A stretch of DNA of 64,000 bases from CAZDWZ01 sp964509425 (lineage in GTDB: Bacteria > Bdellovibrionota_C > UBA2361 > SZUA-149 > CAZDWZ01), in contig CAZDWZ010000012.1 in the NCBI GenBank assembly GCA_964509425.1, positions 1-64,000 of the forward strand. The letters are read 5' to 3'. Under the pieces are notes generated by a model. It was not told the DNA's origin, made no database searches, and saw nothing but the letters and a program-made list of their open reading frames with translations. Each line of letters opens with the position of its first letter. The stretch's first letter is position 1. A program made the position numbers and the translations under genes. Below, in pieces: positions 16,314-24,420 of the stretch.

Positions 16314-17123
16314 ATGGAAAAAGGCGAATTCAGAAAAATCGATCTCTTGTTGCTGCTCATCCGGCCGGTTGTTCGTTTTGCGCTCCGTCACGGAATTCGT
16401 TTTCAAGAGACAGCGCAAATACTGAAGCTTTGTTTCATCGAGGAAGCTGAGCGCACTCTGACGCGGTCAAACCAGAAAATCAATAAAAGCCGCTTGAGCG
16501 CTGTTACCGGTCTCCAACGAAAGGACCTACAGAAGCTACCTGAGTTGCCGCTGAAGACGGATCTCATAACGAAGGTTGTCGGGCATTGGAGCTTGTCGAA
16601 GAGCTATACGCTTCAGAACGGCAAGCCGAAAAAGCTTTCATTTGAAGGGTTGGACAGTGAGTTTTCAAGGCTGGTGCAGGCCGTCAGCACTGACCTTCAT
16701 CCCGGAACGGTGATGTTTGAGCTCGAACGAATGGGGCTCGTCGAGAAGAAGAATGGAAATGTTGTTCTCGTCTCTCGCGTGATTGACCTTGGAAATGCGC
16801 CAATTGAGACGTTTACGTTGGTCTCGAAAAACTCGGACGATCTCATTCGTGCAGTAGAACAGAATATTTTCGATGAGGACATTCTTTCTCAGAAGAAGCT
16901 CCCGAATTTGCATGCCGCCACGGAATTCACACGGATCGACTTGAGCAAAGTAGACTCGATTCGTAAGTGGCTGCTGGTCGAAGGCTCTCGATTTCAAAAG
17001 AAGGTGAGAGAATATCTCGCCGGTTTTGACTTAGACATCACTCCTTCAAAGAAGAGCAAAGACGAAAAGGGAGCGAGAGTGTGTTTGGGCACGTTCGGAA
17101 TTGTTGATACGGAGGATGAATAG
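16314..17123 (+). CDS. DUF6502 family protein
   Basis: A 269-residue cytoplasmic protein. The N-terminus LLLLLIRPVVRFALRHGIRFQETAQILKLCFIEEAERTL matches the start of the DUF6502 family, which looks helix-turn-helix-like. A basic linker (SRLSAVTGLQRKDLQKL) and a C-terminal region ending in a Lys-rich segment follow. Members resemble regulators, and the upstream inverted repeat would suit autoregulation; that is inference. The start has no clear ribosome site. The gene ends one base before the Kazal lipoprotein start, so the two form an operon. Confidence 0.7.
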   Translation: MEKGEFRKIDLLLLLIRPVVRFALRHGIRFQETAQILKLCFIEEAERTLTRSNQKINKSRLSAVTGLQRKDLQKLPELPLKTDLITKVVGHWSLSKSYTLQNGKPKKLSFEGLDSEFSRLVQAVSTDLHPGTVMFELERMGLVEKKNGNVVLVSRVIDLGNAPIETFTLVSKNSDDLIRAVEQNIFDEDILSQKKLPNLHAATEFTRIDLSKVDSIRKWLLVEGSRFQKKVREYLAGFDLDITPSKKSKDEKGARVCLGTFGIVDTEDE

Positions 17124-17124
17124 A

Positions 17125-18279
17125 ATGGGCGTCATGCGGTTTATAGGATTTATCATCACTGTTTTCTTCCTCTGCTTATGCGGTGGATGTGACGGCGGAG
17201 GAACGGTAGGCAGCGGTGTAATAGACACGAACAAGACTATTCTCGCCGGAACCGTAGCCGATTTTGCAGGCAACCCAATTCCTGGAGCGACGATCTCGGT
17301 GGTCGGCGACGGGCAGGTAACTCAAACCGACGAGCGAGGAAACTTCGCGCTTGAAGTCGATGAGCAGCAAACGGAAGTCGTCGTCAACGTATCGAAGGAT
17401 GATAAGCAATCTCAGGTTACACTTCCTGTTCGGTCAACAAATGGAGCCACCGAGCAGGTCAATGTGGTCCTTCAGAACACCGGGAATTTTACCGTTCAAA
17501 ACGCTAGGCCGATTCCATCTGAAACGCCGCCAACAACCGTACCTTGTCTAGGACCTCCACGAGAGGAGGAGGTAGTTTGCGGGAAAGACGGGCGAAATTA
17601 TCCGAGTGCTTGTTTCGCGCAAGCTGCAGGAGTTCAGGTCGACTATCCCGGACGTTGCGGATTTGCGAAGGATTGCGAGACGGATACGGTGTGTGGCGTT
17701 CTCGTAGATTGCCACGGCTCTACGCAAGTATGCGGAAAGGACGGACGAACCTACTCAAGTGCCAGAGTGGCTCATGAACGTAACGTCGGTGTCGCCTATC
17801 GTCGAGCTTGTGTGCAAATGTCTTACATCAGCCGAGTCAACGATTGCAGCATTGAGTGTCTCGGCCCGCCGAGTGATACCGACAAGGTTTGTGGAACCGA
17901 CAATGTGACCTACCCAAGCGAATGTCTCGCCGTTAAGAATAGAATTGAAGCTGCGTTTCCTGGCGCCTGTGACGCAGCATCGAGTTGCGACGTCGATCCG
18001 GTATGCGGGGTCTACACCTCTTGTCAGCCTGGTGGGTCTGTCTGTGCGAAGGATAATCGCACCTACCCGAGCGAGGCTGCAGCATTGGCGGCGGGAGTCG
18101 GTGTCGTCTACCACCGCGAATGCCTGGAATTGTCCTTCGTCGTGGATTGCACTTTTAGTTGCATGGGACCACCCCCGACTGAAGCTCGGGTATGTGGAAC
18201 AGATGGCGTTACCTACCCCAGTGAGTGCGGAGCGTGGGTCTTGGGTGGAGTTCAGGTTGCTTATCCTGGCCCATGTTGA
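17125..18279 (+). CDS. Lipoprotein with carboxypeptidase-regulatory-like domain and five Kazal-like repeats
   Basis: 384 residues from the ATG at 17125, chosen because GGAGG lies 9 bases upstream. The signal MGVMRFIGFIITVFFLCLCGGC has lipobox CGGC (Cys 22). A beta-sandwich of carboxypeptidase-regulatory type (AGTVADFAGNPIPGATISVVG...TDERGNFALEV) follows. The second half has five Cys-rich Kazal-like units with VCGxDgxxYpSxC...PGxC. Units 1, 3 and 5 begin CxGPP and are complete; units 2 and 4 are variants with SAR or SEA where the central Cys should be. Kazal domains block serine proteases, so this may protect the cell surface from predators or host proteases. It is co-transcribed with DUF6502. 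Confidence 0.85.
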   Translation: MGVMRFIGFIITVFFLCLCGGCDGGGTVGSGVIDTNKTILAGTVADFAGNPIPGATISVVGDGQVTQTDERGNFALEVDEQQTEVVVNVSKDDKQSQVTLPVRSTNGATEQVNVVLQNTGNFTVQNARPIPSETPPTTVPCLGPPREEEVVCGKDGRNYPSACFAQAAGVQVDYPGRCGFAKDCETDTVCGVLVDCHGSTQVCGKDGRTYSSARVAHERNVGVAYRRACVQMSYISRVNDCSIECLGPPSDTDKVCGTDNVTYPSECLAVKNRIEAAFPGACDAASSCDVDPVCGVYTSCQPGGSVCAKDNRTYPSEAAALAAGVGVVYHRECLELSFVVDCTFSCMGPPPTEARVCGTDGVTYPSECGAWVLGGVQVAYPGPC

Positions 18280-18438
18280 AAGTTATGTGCGCTGAAATTG
18301 ATGGCTGTTCTTCCCAAAACCCTAAAACGTGAAGGAGGTGGTTGAATCAGGTTTGCGTTAACTTGCCCGTGAGTTAGGAATACCGACCTAGCTCTACTTC
18401 TCTGTTCTACGTGTTTTACTCTCCTCATTCTTTCTTTC

Positions 18439-18471
18439 GGAACTCCTGACTCAATCAGAGTCAGGAGTTCC
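18439..18471. terminator. 14-bp perfect hairpin between convergent genes
   Basis: GGAACTCCTGACTC (18439-18452) pairs perfectly with GAGTCAGGAGTTCC (18458-18471) around loop AATCA. It lies between the Kazal lipoprotein (ends 18279) and the minus-strand membrane gene (ends 18608), so it can serve either. There is no downstream T-run, so Rho-independent function is uncertain. Confidence 0.55.
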
Positions 18472-18607
18472 TGGGCGAGGATTTCTGTGTGCGAGTATGT
18501 ATACAATCAAGAGCTAAGCACGCCTCGACAGCTGGCGAATGTGGCGTCGATGGGTTTGTCCACCGGCGGCACCGAGTCCCGAAGAACCTGATGCGCCGTG
18601 GAACGAT

Positions 18608-19171
18608 TCACTTCGCCTTCTGTTGACCTACGGCGCGGTCAGCGAGGCGGCTTGCGATCTGCAGTTGTCGCGGGAGTGCGGCCCGTTCGAGCTGTTGAAA
18701 CCGCGCAAACAACACCAACAGGCCGGCGCTCGCGGGCAGGGCGCCGAACCACAGTCGGGGTTGCTGATTCAGCGCGGCCCACACCTCGACGACGAGAGCG
18801 AAGGCGATAAGCACTGCCGCGATCACGTAGACGACCGAGCCGCGCTTGGCCGAGTTGCGACGCTCGTGCCACATCTGGCGGTTGTCGTCCTCTTCTTCGA
18901 CCAGGGCCAGCTCGGAGTGCTCGAAGAGCCGGTCGATTGCCCAGCACAACAGGAGCTGGGAGAGGCCGCGAGTGAGCGCGATAAGTCCCACCCCCGCGAC
19001 GAGGACGAGTTGGGAGACATCCTTGACCTCGGGGTTGGCCTTGCCCACGGCCGCGAAGCTGAGGCAGGAGAGTGCGATCAAGACGTAGAGCGGACGTTCG
19101 AGCTTGCCCCAAGCGTTGAGGCGCTCGACGTCGGCAGCGAAGCGATCGACGTCGGACGAGTGCGTTGACAT
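18608..19171 (-). CDS. Hypothetical membrane protein, GC-rich codon use
   Basis: A 187-residue protein with four probable membrane segments (LYVLIALSCLSFAAVG, LVLVAGVGLIALTRGLSQLLLCW, VVYVIAAVLIAFALVVEVWAAL, ALPASAGLLVLFA) and a charged loop EEEDDNRQMWHERRN between the pairs. AAGG lies 9 bases before the ATG. The codons are strongly G/C at third positions, unlike the flanking genes but like 6641-7384 and 24125-24310. No family is recognised. It is monocistronic and convergent with the Kazal gene across a strong hairpin. Confidence 0.72.
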   Translation of the reverse strand: MSTHSSDVDRFAADVERLNAWGKLERPLYVLIALSCLSFAAVGKANPEVKDVSQLVLVAGVGLIALTRGLSQLLLCWAIDRLFEHSELALVEEEDDNRQMWHERRNSAKRGSVVYVIAAVLIAFALVVEVWAALNQQPRLWFGALPASAGLLVLFARFQQLERAALPRQLQIASRLADRAVGQQKAK

Positions 19172-19738
19172 CGGGGGAACCTTTCACGAGTGCTGGGGGG
19201 GGAGGGACTCAGTACGCCAGAGCAAAACGGCCACGTTCTGCTCTGGAACTGGGATCATTTCTACTCGAGAGGGAAAAAAAAGACCGTTGGGCTTTTCTCC
19301 GATAATCGAAGTAGCAAGTCAATTTCATGGGGAGCTTGGCAAACAAACTTGTTTCTTTCTAACGATTCGCTGCCATTTTCTAAACTCTGAAATTACCTCA
19401 GGCTGCGGAATCATCTTGCTGTCAAATAGGCAGTATTCAATTTCAAGTGTCTCTGGTCCAAAAATTCTGATCCGCACCGCGGGCGTTTTAGAGGGAGAAT
19501 GCCTGGCGACACCGTATAAACCTGCGTCCGCAAAAGTCAGCTGCGAATCTAATTTCCTCGAGGAATTTGCGGTACAATAAAGCGGAAATTGCCGCCGAGT
19601 CGTTTATAACCACTGTGAGAAGAAAAATTCTGTGAGATTCGACGAAGGCACCTGATTCAGCGTGCTGTTGGTGAAGTTTTCGCATCTATAGAGAGATCAA
19701 ACGAATATCCGTCGCCTTGGAGTTAGGATCCAAAACGC
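19172..19738. other. Divergent intergenic region with a 12-bp palindrome
   Basis: 567 bases between divergent genes with no credible frame. It holds the palindrome TTCCTCGAGGAA (19554-19565), found again at 46794-46805. Promoters for both genes should lie here, but none is clear. Confidence 0.4.
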
Positions 19739-20521
19739 GTGCAGCCCTCATTTCTTCTCACTGTGATCATCCCGGCCTACAACGAAGAATCAACCGTTGT
19801 GAAGGTCCTCGATGCAGTTCACCAGGCGCCGTATGATAAGCAGATTATCATGGTCGACGACTGCAGTACCGATCGAACAGCAGCACTTGCCGAAGAATGG
19901 TGTCGCACCAAGGGCGGACGCGAGGAGTCATTTCTGGTGATTCGCGTTCAGCAAAATTCTGGAAAGGGATATGCGATTAGAGAGGGCCTCAAGTCTGCGC
20001 GAGGAGAATTTGTAATCATTCAGGACGCCGACCTTGAATGCACGCCTGATGATTTCCCGCGTTTATTGGAGCTGATGCTCGCCGGGGAAGGGGACATCAT
20101 CTTTGGGTCACGCTACTCATTGGAAGAGAATCACGCGCCTTGGAATGCAAACCGCGTCTGCGTTGTTCTGTTAAACTGGATGGTCAGGCTTCTTTTTGGC
20201 GTAGCGCTTGAAGACGAAGCTTGCAGCTACAAGATGTTTCGAACAAGTACCCTTAAGGCGTTCGACTTGAAATGCCGGCGGTTCGAATTTTGTCCTGAAA
20301 TCACAGCTAAGGCTTGCCTCTGCAAATTGCGAATTAAAGAAGTCCCAGTGCGGTACTGCGCCAGGACGAAAAAGGACGGCAAGAAGATTCGATGGTGGGA
20401 TGGAGTGCACGCCTTTGCTGTTTTGCTGAGATGGCGTTTTTCCGGTTTTACGCCGCTGACAGAGCTCGACGTTCGCGCAGCTTCCCCAGAATCTGCTCCC
20501 AGAGCAGAACTCCGAGAATAA
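19739..20521 (+). CDS. GT2 family glycosyltransferase, dolichol-phosphate-sugar synthase-like
   Basis: A 260-residue GT-A fold enzyme: SFLLTVIIPAYNEESTVVKVLDAV at the N-terminus, IIMVDDCSTDRT, NSGKGYAIREGLKSARGEFVIIQDADLE (DAD metal-binding motif), then DIIFGSRYS. There is no C-terminal membrane pair, so it is peripheral at the inner face of the membrane. Such enzymes move a sugar from a nucleotide donor to a polyprenyl phosphate, giving the donor used by GT39-type membrane transferases, two of which follow. The start is a GTG with AGGA 10 bases upstream. Its 3' end overlaps the convergent gene at 20448 by 74 bases. Confidence 0.88.
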   Translation: MQPSFLLTVIIPAYNEESTVVKVLDAVHQAPYDKQIIMVDDCSTDRTAALAEEWCRTKGGREESFLVIRVQQNSGKGYAIREGLKSARGEFVIIQDADLECTPDDFPRLLELMLAGEGDIIFGSRYSLEENHAPWNANRVCVVLLNWMVRLLFGVALEDEACSYKMFRTSTLKAFDLKCRRFEFCPEITAKACLCKLRIKEVPVRYCARTKKDGKKIRWWDGVHAFAVLLRWRFSGFTPLTELDVRAASPESAPRAELRE

Positions 20522-21767
20522 TTGAGAATCCGTCAAACGGTATTCGATATCGCGACTCACCCGAGCTGACGAGTGAAGTCGCAAAAACAGTCAGGAGCGG
20601 GAATATCAGAACCCAGCAATCCTTCGGCAAGCGAACTCGGTCCCCCTCAATGAAACACACGATGCTAAGGAGAGTGGGAATTAGCAAAATGGCAAAAAAG
20701 ATGATGTTTCCCCCATACCCGAGAACGGTCCCCCATGTGAATAGTGGCCAGACCGGCGCGCCTCCGAAGACGTAGTAGGAGTGGGTGATCATTCCGAAGA
20801 GAACCGAAACGGGATCCTCCGCAATATTTTTACGGATTTTTGAGAACAGCGCCTTCTGATCCCACGGCGTGCAATCCAGAAAGACCTTCTCGGTCTTCCC
20901 ATGGAAAACAGCGGATGGGCTGCCGAAATGATACCACCAGCCGCCGGACTCAAAGGTCATTTCCGCGAGATTCGGTGAGAACGCGAAGAGCATATTTTGA
21001 GCCGCATCATTCGCAACGAGACAGAACTTTCCGTCGCTTAAATGAGTGCAGCGATTCGCCGCCATGGCGATCGGGATCATTGCCCCGGTCATCAGACCGA
21101 GTAGCGGCAAACGTAGCGAAATCTGCTTTCTGCTCAAAAGCAGAAGGTAAAATGAGTAGAAAAGTAAGAGCAGCAGAGCTTGGGTCTTGAGTACCGTGCC
21201 AACTCCGAAGAGCGCCCCTCCAAAAATCGCCCATGCGAAACGGCCGATACTGGGATTTGTGGCGTCGTGGTCGTCTGGTGATGAGCGGGTTTGTCGGGCG
21301 ATCCGAAGGATCACTATGCTTCCGACAGTTAACAGAAGTAGTAGGGGCAGCTCCGCGAGAAAAGCTCCAGTGAAGCCGACGAAAGGCGGATAGAGAGCCG
21401 CGATACTCAATACAATCAATGAAGTCGGTTTCGAACAAAAGTGTCTGGCCAGAAACCAAATGGCCGGAAGAGCGAGACAAGACACGACGAAGAGGAGCAC
21501 TTCCGCATCCGTCCATTTGCCTCTGAGACAATATCCCCAACTATACAGCATCGAAGCGCCGGGAGGATGGAGAGTATGAGATATGTTTTGCGCAACGCCG
21601 TGACAGCGTTCTTCGGCCCATTCCATGTAGCCACCCATGTCAGAGACTCGGTAGGTCGATGCTCCATTTGCATAAAATGCGAGCGCGCGTCGCCACCACA
21701 CTCCGATCACGACAGAGAAACAGGTGACGCATCCTAAAATCATTTGCGAGCGGAGAAGATTCCTCAC
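20448..21767 (-). CDS. Polytopic membrane glycosyltransferase, GT39/ArnT-like
   Basis: About 439 residues with roughly ten membrane segments. The N-terminal loop DMGGYMEWAEE...HTLHPPGASMLY has the acidic and His-Pro-Pro features of PMT/ArnT-type GT-C transferases. THLSDGKFCLVANDAAQN and the terminal SSGESRYRIPFDGFSIIL recur in the gene at 39104-40453 (THLNDGRFLLIANDGARG; VGEPRYRVPYDGFMIL), so the two are paralogues. I chose the GTG at 21767, 14 bases after the upstream gene's stop with GAGGGGG at ideal spacing, over longer frames inside that gene. It should use polyprenyl-linked sugars on the periplasmic side. Confidence 0.83.
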   Translation of the reverse strand: MRNLLRSQMILGCVTCFSVVIGVWWRRALAFYANGASTYRVSDMGGYMEWAEERCHGVAQNISHTLHPPGASMLYSWGYCLRGKWTDAEVLLFVVSCLALPAIWFLARHFCSKPTSLIVLSIAALYPPFVGFTGAFLAELPLLLLLTVGSIVILRIARQTRSSPDDHDATNPSIGRFAWAIFGGALFGVGTVLKTQALLLLLFYSFYLLLLSRKQISLRLPLLGLMTGAMIPIAMAANRCTHLSDGKFCLVANDAAQNMLFAFSPNLAEMTFESGGWWYHFGSPSAVFHGKTEKVFLDCTPWDQKALFSKIRKNIAEDPVSVLFGMITHSYYVFGGAPVWPLFTWGTVLGYGGNIIFFAILLIPTLLSIVCFIEGDRVRLPKDCWVLIFPLLTVFATSLVSSGESRYRIPFDGFSIILGVLLWEQILGKLRERRALSAA

Positions 21768-21781
21768 AATTTTTCCCCCTC

Positions 21782-23413
21782 TTAGTTTGGCGGAATGTAG
21801 TAAAGGTCGATTGACTTCCCTATGCGCTTTACCGGCGTATACGCGTCTAGCCAACGGTAACCTCCATCTGCGGTGGTTATTTCCTTGGCTCCGAGTGCCA
21901 CCGCTATCCAACCGGTCGGGCGCTCAGTTGGAGCTATTGTTCTGAAGGGGGGAAAGTCCTCCTGAGCAAAGTTCATGGTTCCTCGGTAAACCAGCGTGAA
22001 TTCTTTTATCTTCAAGGCGTGCAATTCCGCCTTCAGCCGGTGCATGTCTTGGCCCCAATCCAGATCGGAATCGTTCAAAATCTTCTCCGGAGTGCTCCCT
22101 GCCAGTTCGTTAAAATAGGGAAGATAATCGGGGTAATTTTGAAAAAAAACGAAGCACTGCCAAATAATAACTATGGGAACGAAGCTGCGCACGAGAGGCG
22201 CGGAGAATTGTGTCCAAACCTTTGTTAAAAACGCCGACGCGAGGATCGCCATCAGCGGAATGACGACGAGTACATGCCGCACTCCAATATTAATCCGGCT
22301 GTATGCGCCACAGAAAACTAAAATTGCCGTAATAGCCAAAAGTGGGGCTGCCGGGATCCAATTTTTTCCGCGAGCGCATTGAATTGCGGAGGAGACCGCG
22401 CCGGCACAGAATGCGACCAGCAAAGGAAGGGGAGTCTTCAGCGCCAACGAGACTGGATAGTAATACCACCACCCCTGTGTTCTTATCTCGCCCAGTAGAT
22501 AAGCGGTGTGTCCGTCCCTATTGTGAAGGCTCAGAGCCGAGATGCTGTCATGAAGAAGTGAGATTGCGGCAGGCAGCGGGAAACCATAATCGTAGGTAAT
22601 TCTCCAGGCGTTCCCGAAGCTATAACTTGCCACGAGTATCACACTACTGATTGCCGCAACGAGAATTGCTTGCGGGAGCATTTTTAAAACAAGCCTTCTC
22701 TTGAACACGAGGTCAGCGAACATCCAGATCAGCGCAGTGGCGGCTACGAAAGGCATGGCGGATAGCTTTGTGCCGAACGCCAATCCGCAGGTAAGTCCAC
22801 ACGAGAGTGACTTTGACGCCGTTGGCGTTTCGATCCAGCGGAGGAGAAAGAACAATGCCAGAGTTGTTGTCGCGGCCATCGCAACATCCAATCCTGCTAT
22901 TGCGGCGTGTCCAATGACTGCTGGGGTTAAGGCGACGAACCCGGCAGCGAGAATTGCGGTGTCATCGCCGTAATATCGCCGGGCCCAAAGCCAAGTGCTG
23001 AGTATTAGGAGCGGGAGAAATGGAAGGACTCCAAGTCTCGCTGCAAAGAGAAAGTCTTTGTAGCGTCCGTCACGATAGAGAATATCGAACCCCTCCTGAC
23101 GTCCTACCGGTCCGTCGATTCCGTTGCTTCGCGCTCCGGCAATCGACAGTGACGCCCCGATCAGGAGTCTGACCGGAGGAGGTTGCTCGGTGTCTTTTAA
23201 ATATTCTCCGGTTTGAAGAAGATGAAGACCAGCGGCAATATGTTCAGGCTCGTCCCAGGTATGATTATAGAACCTATAGGTTGTAGCAGTGACGATGCTC
23301 GCTGAAGAAATCAGGAGCAGAAGTCCAATCAAATATCGAGGAGTAGAGGTAGGAGTAGAGGTTTGGATTCGTTCAGACACGAAAAAAGCGCGGGCCGCGA
23401 GTTCTGTGGACAC
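21782..23413 (-). CDS. GT39 family (PMT-like) membrane glycosyltransferase
   Basis: A 543-residue polytopic protein with about eleven membrane segments. The first periplasmic loop has the GT39 signature HTWDEPEHIAAGLHLLQTGEYLKDTEQPPPVRLL, whose Asp-Glu is the catalytic site in PMT and ArnT enzymes. A soluble C-terminal part (NDSDLDWGQDMHRLKAEL, GWIAVALGAKE) is typical of the bacterial subgroup. It transfers a sugar from a polyprenyl phosphate carrier to protein or glycolipid. It is the first gene of a two-gene operon with 20448-21767 and converges on the GT2 gene that may supply its donor. Confidence 0.9.
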   Translation of the reverse strand: MSTELAARAFFVSERIQTSTPTSTPRYLIGLLLLISSASIVTATTYRFYNHTWDEPEHIAAGLHLLQTGEYLKDTEQPPPVRLLIGASLSIAGARSNGIDGPVGRQEGFDILYRDGRYKDFLFAARLGVLPFLPLLILSTWLWARRYYGDDTAILAAGFVALTPAVIGHAAIAGLDVAMAATTTLALFFLLRWIETPTASKSLSCGLTCGLAFGTKLSAMPFVAATALIWMFADLVFKRRLVLKMLPQAILVAAISSVILVASYSFGNAWRITYDYGFPLPAAISLLHDSISALSLHNRDGHTAYLLGEIRTQGWWYYYPVSLALKTPLPLLVAFCAGAVSSAIQCARGKNWIPAAPLLAITAILVFCGAYSRINIGVRHVLVVIPLMAILASAFLTKVWTQFSAPLVRSFVPIVIIWQCFVFFQNYPDYLPYFNELAGSTPEKILNDSDLDWGQDMHRLKAELHALKIKEFTLVYRGTMNFAQEDFPPFRTIAPTERPTGWIAVALGAKEITTADGGYRWLDAYTPVKRIGKSIDLYYIPPN

Positions 23414-23501
23414 TCATGCCTTAACACGTCCGATCCGCGGCAAACAAGTGCGAATTGCCCAAGCTCTCCCCAGCCGAGCTGCTTAATTTGTCGGGCGCAC
23501 G

Positions 23502-23753
23502 TCAGGCACGAGACCCGCCGAACAGCCGGGAGATGAAGCTCCAGATTGTTCGTCTCGTGGGAGGCGGATCGTCGAGCCTCGGTTCTTCGCCCCAATTCGA
23601 GAGCGAGCGCTGACCCCAGTTTTGGGCTGGATCGGTTGAGAACGGCGCAACTCCCGAATCGCTTTCTTGAGTTATCTCCGAGGATGCAGGTTGAGTCGAG
23701 AAGGCCCAATCGGAATCACTTGTGGAATTTTCCTCCTTGTCTCCCAATGCCAT
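23502..23753 (-). CDS. Possible small hypothetical protein
   Basis: An 83-residue frame with a good ribosome site (CGGAG, 6 bases before the ATG). The N-terminal 65 residues are polar and probably disordered (Ser/Glu/Gln/Pro-rich). The C-terminus TIWSFISRLFGGSRA is amphipathic and could touch a membrane. It ends 88 bases before the GT39 gene in the same direction, so it may lead that operon. No family is recognised. Confidence 0.48.
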   Translation of the reverse strand: MALGDKEENSTSDSDWAFSTQPASSEITQESDSGVAPFSTDPAQNWGQRSLSNWGEEPRLDDPPPTRRTIWSFISRLFGGSRA

Positions 23754-24124
23754 ATTCGCTCCGTGGAATTGATTCGTCTGATGAATGATTTATTTGTTCG
23801 AAGCTTAGCGAATAAAAATCCAGGAGCCATGATCTCTGTTTGACTGCGAGAACCTAAGCTTCGTCATACCAGTTCAAGAATTCGAATCTTTAGAATCAGA
23901 TAGAGATTGCGACGAAATCGAAAAGATCCGAATTCGGCGCCCGAATGATCATTCGGTTACTCGTTCTTCATTGACGTGAGCTACGTTTCCTTACAGAAAA
24001 GAGGAACGAGGCAGTGAAGCGGCGCATCTTTAAGATCCGAAACGAGCTCTTTCCGAACTTCACATGGGCAGACGAACCAGGTCAAACGGCCGACCTCGGA
24101 GGTTTCGCCCATGGAGGATCTAAC
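23754..24124. other. Intergenic region with stacked palindromes
   Basis: About 370 bases between the divergent small genes. It has no credible frame; its main feature is the palindrome pair at 23928-23956, listed separately. Confidence 0.4.
23928..23956. promoter_or_regulatory. Two adjacent palindromes sharing half-sites, candidate operator
   Basis: CCGAATTCGG (23928-23937) and CCGAATGATCATTCGG (23941-23956) are both perfect palindromes, are three bases apart and share the half-site CCGAAT/ATTCGG. Four half-sites in 29 bases, upstream of the mini-gene at 24125, suggest a dimeric repressor site. Confidence 0.45.
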
Positions 24125-24310
24125 ATGTTGCGCATCGAGACGAACAACACGCGCGTCGCGCGCTTGAACAACTGCACCCGCCGGAACACCATCAACCTGT
24201 TCTTCCACCCGCGGGCGTTCCCGTCGCACCGCGTCCGCCGACGAATTCGCCGGCACCGGCACGGCTGGATGAAGCGCCACGCCACCCCGCGCCACAACTG
24301 GCGGCGCTGA
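24125..24310 (+). CDS. Arg/His-rich 61-residue protein with extreme G/C third positions
   Basis: A short gene supported by two independent signals. GGAGG (24113-24117) lies 7 bases before the ATG. Of the 61 sense codons, 58 end in G or C, far more than in the surrounding genes. The product has 17 Arg and 6 His but only one Lys, with a basic C-terminal half (HRVRRRIRRHRHG, RHNWRR) that suits nucleic-acid binding. No family is recognised. Hairpins and a terminator-like stem follow (24332-24469). The base composition points to transfer from a high-GC genome or unusual selection. Confidence 0.6.
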   Translation: MLRIETNNTRVARLNNCTRRNTINLFFHPRAFPSHRVRRRIRRHRHGWMKRHATPRHNWRR

Positions 24311-24331
24311 GAACACAAGGGCAATACAAAA

Positions 24332-24362
24332 CTCTTCGGGGAGAGCGCCCATCCCCGGAGAG
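24332..24362 (+). terminator. 11-bp hairpin after the Arg-rich mini-gene
   Basis: CTCTTCGGGGA (24332-24342) pairs with TCCCCGGAGAG (24352-24362) with one G-T wobble and a 9-base loop, starting 22 bases after the mini-gene stop. No T-run follows; it is probably a 3' stabilising stem or one part of a terminator. Confidence 0.45.
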
Positions 24363-24420
24363 TGTGAACACGCAATCAATCCCGCTGAAATTTGAATTCG
24401 AGTCTGAATCCATTTCTTCT

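Noticed and set aside
18539..19168. Plus-strand 209-residue frame opposite the GC-rich membrane gene
   Set aside because: It is a typical shadow of a GC-rich gene; the minus strand gives four membrane helices and a ribosome site.
24082..24375. Minus-strand frame opposite the Arg-rich mini-gene
   Set aside because: It has no ribosome site, and the G/C third-position pattern and GGAGG fit the plus strand.
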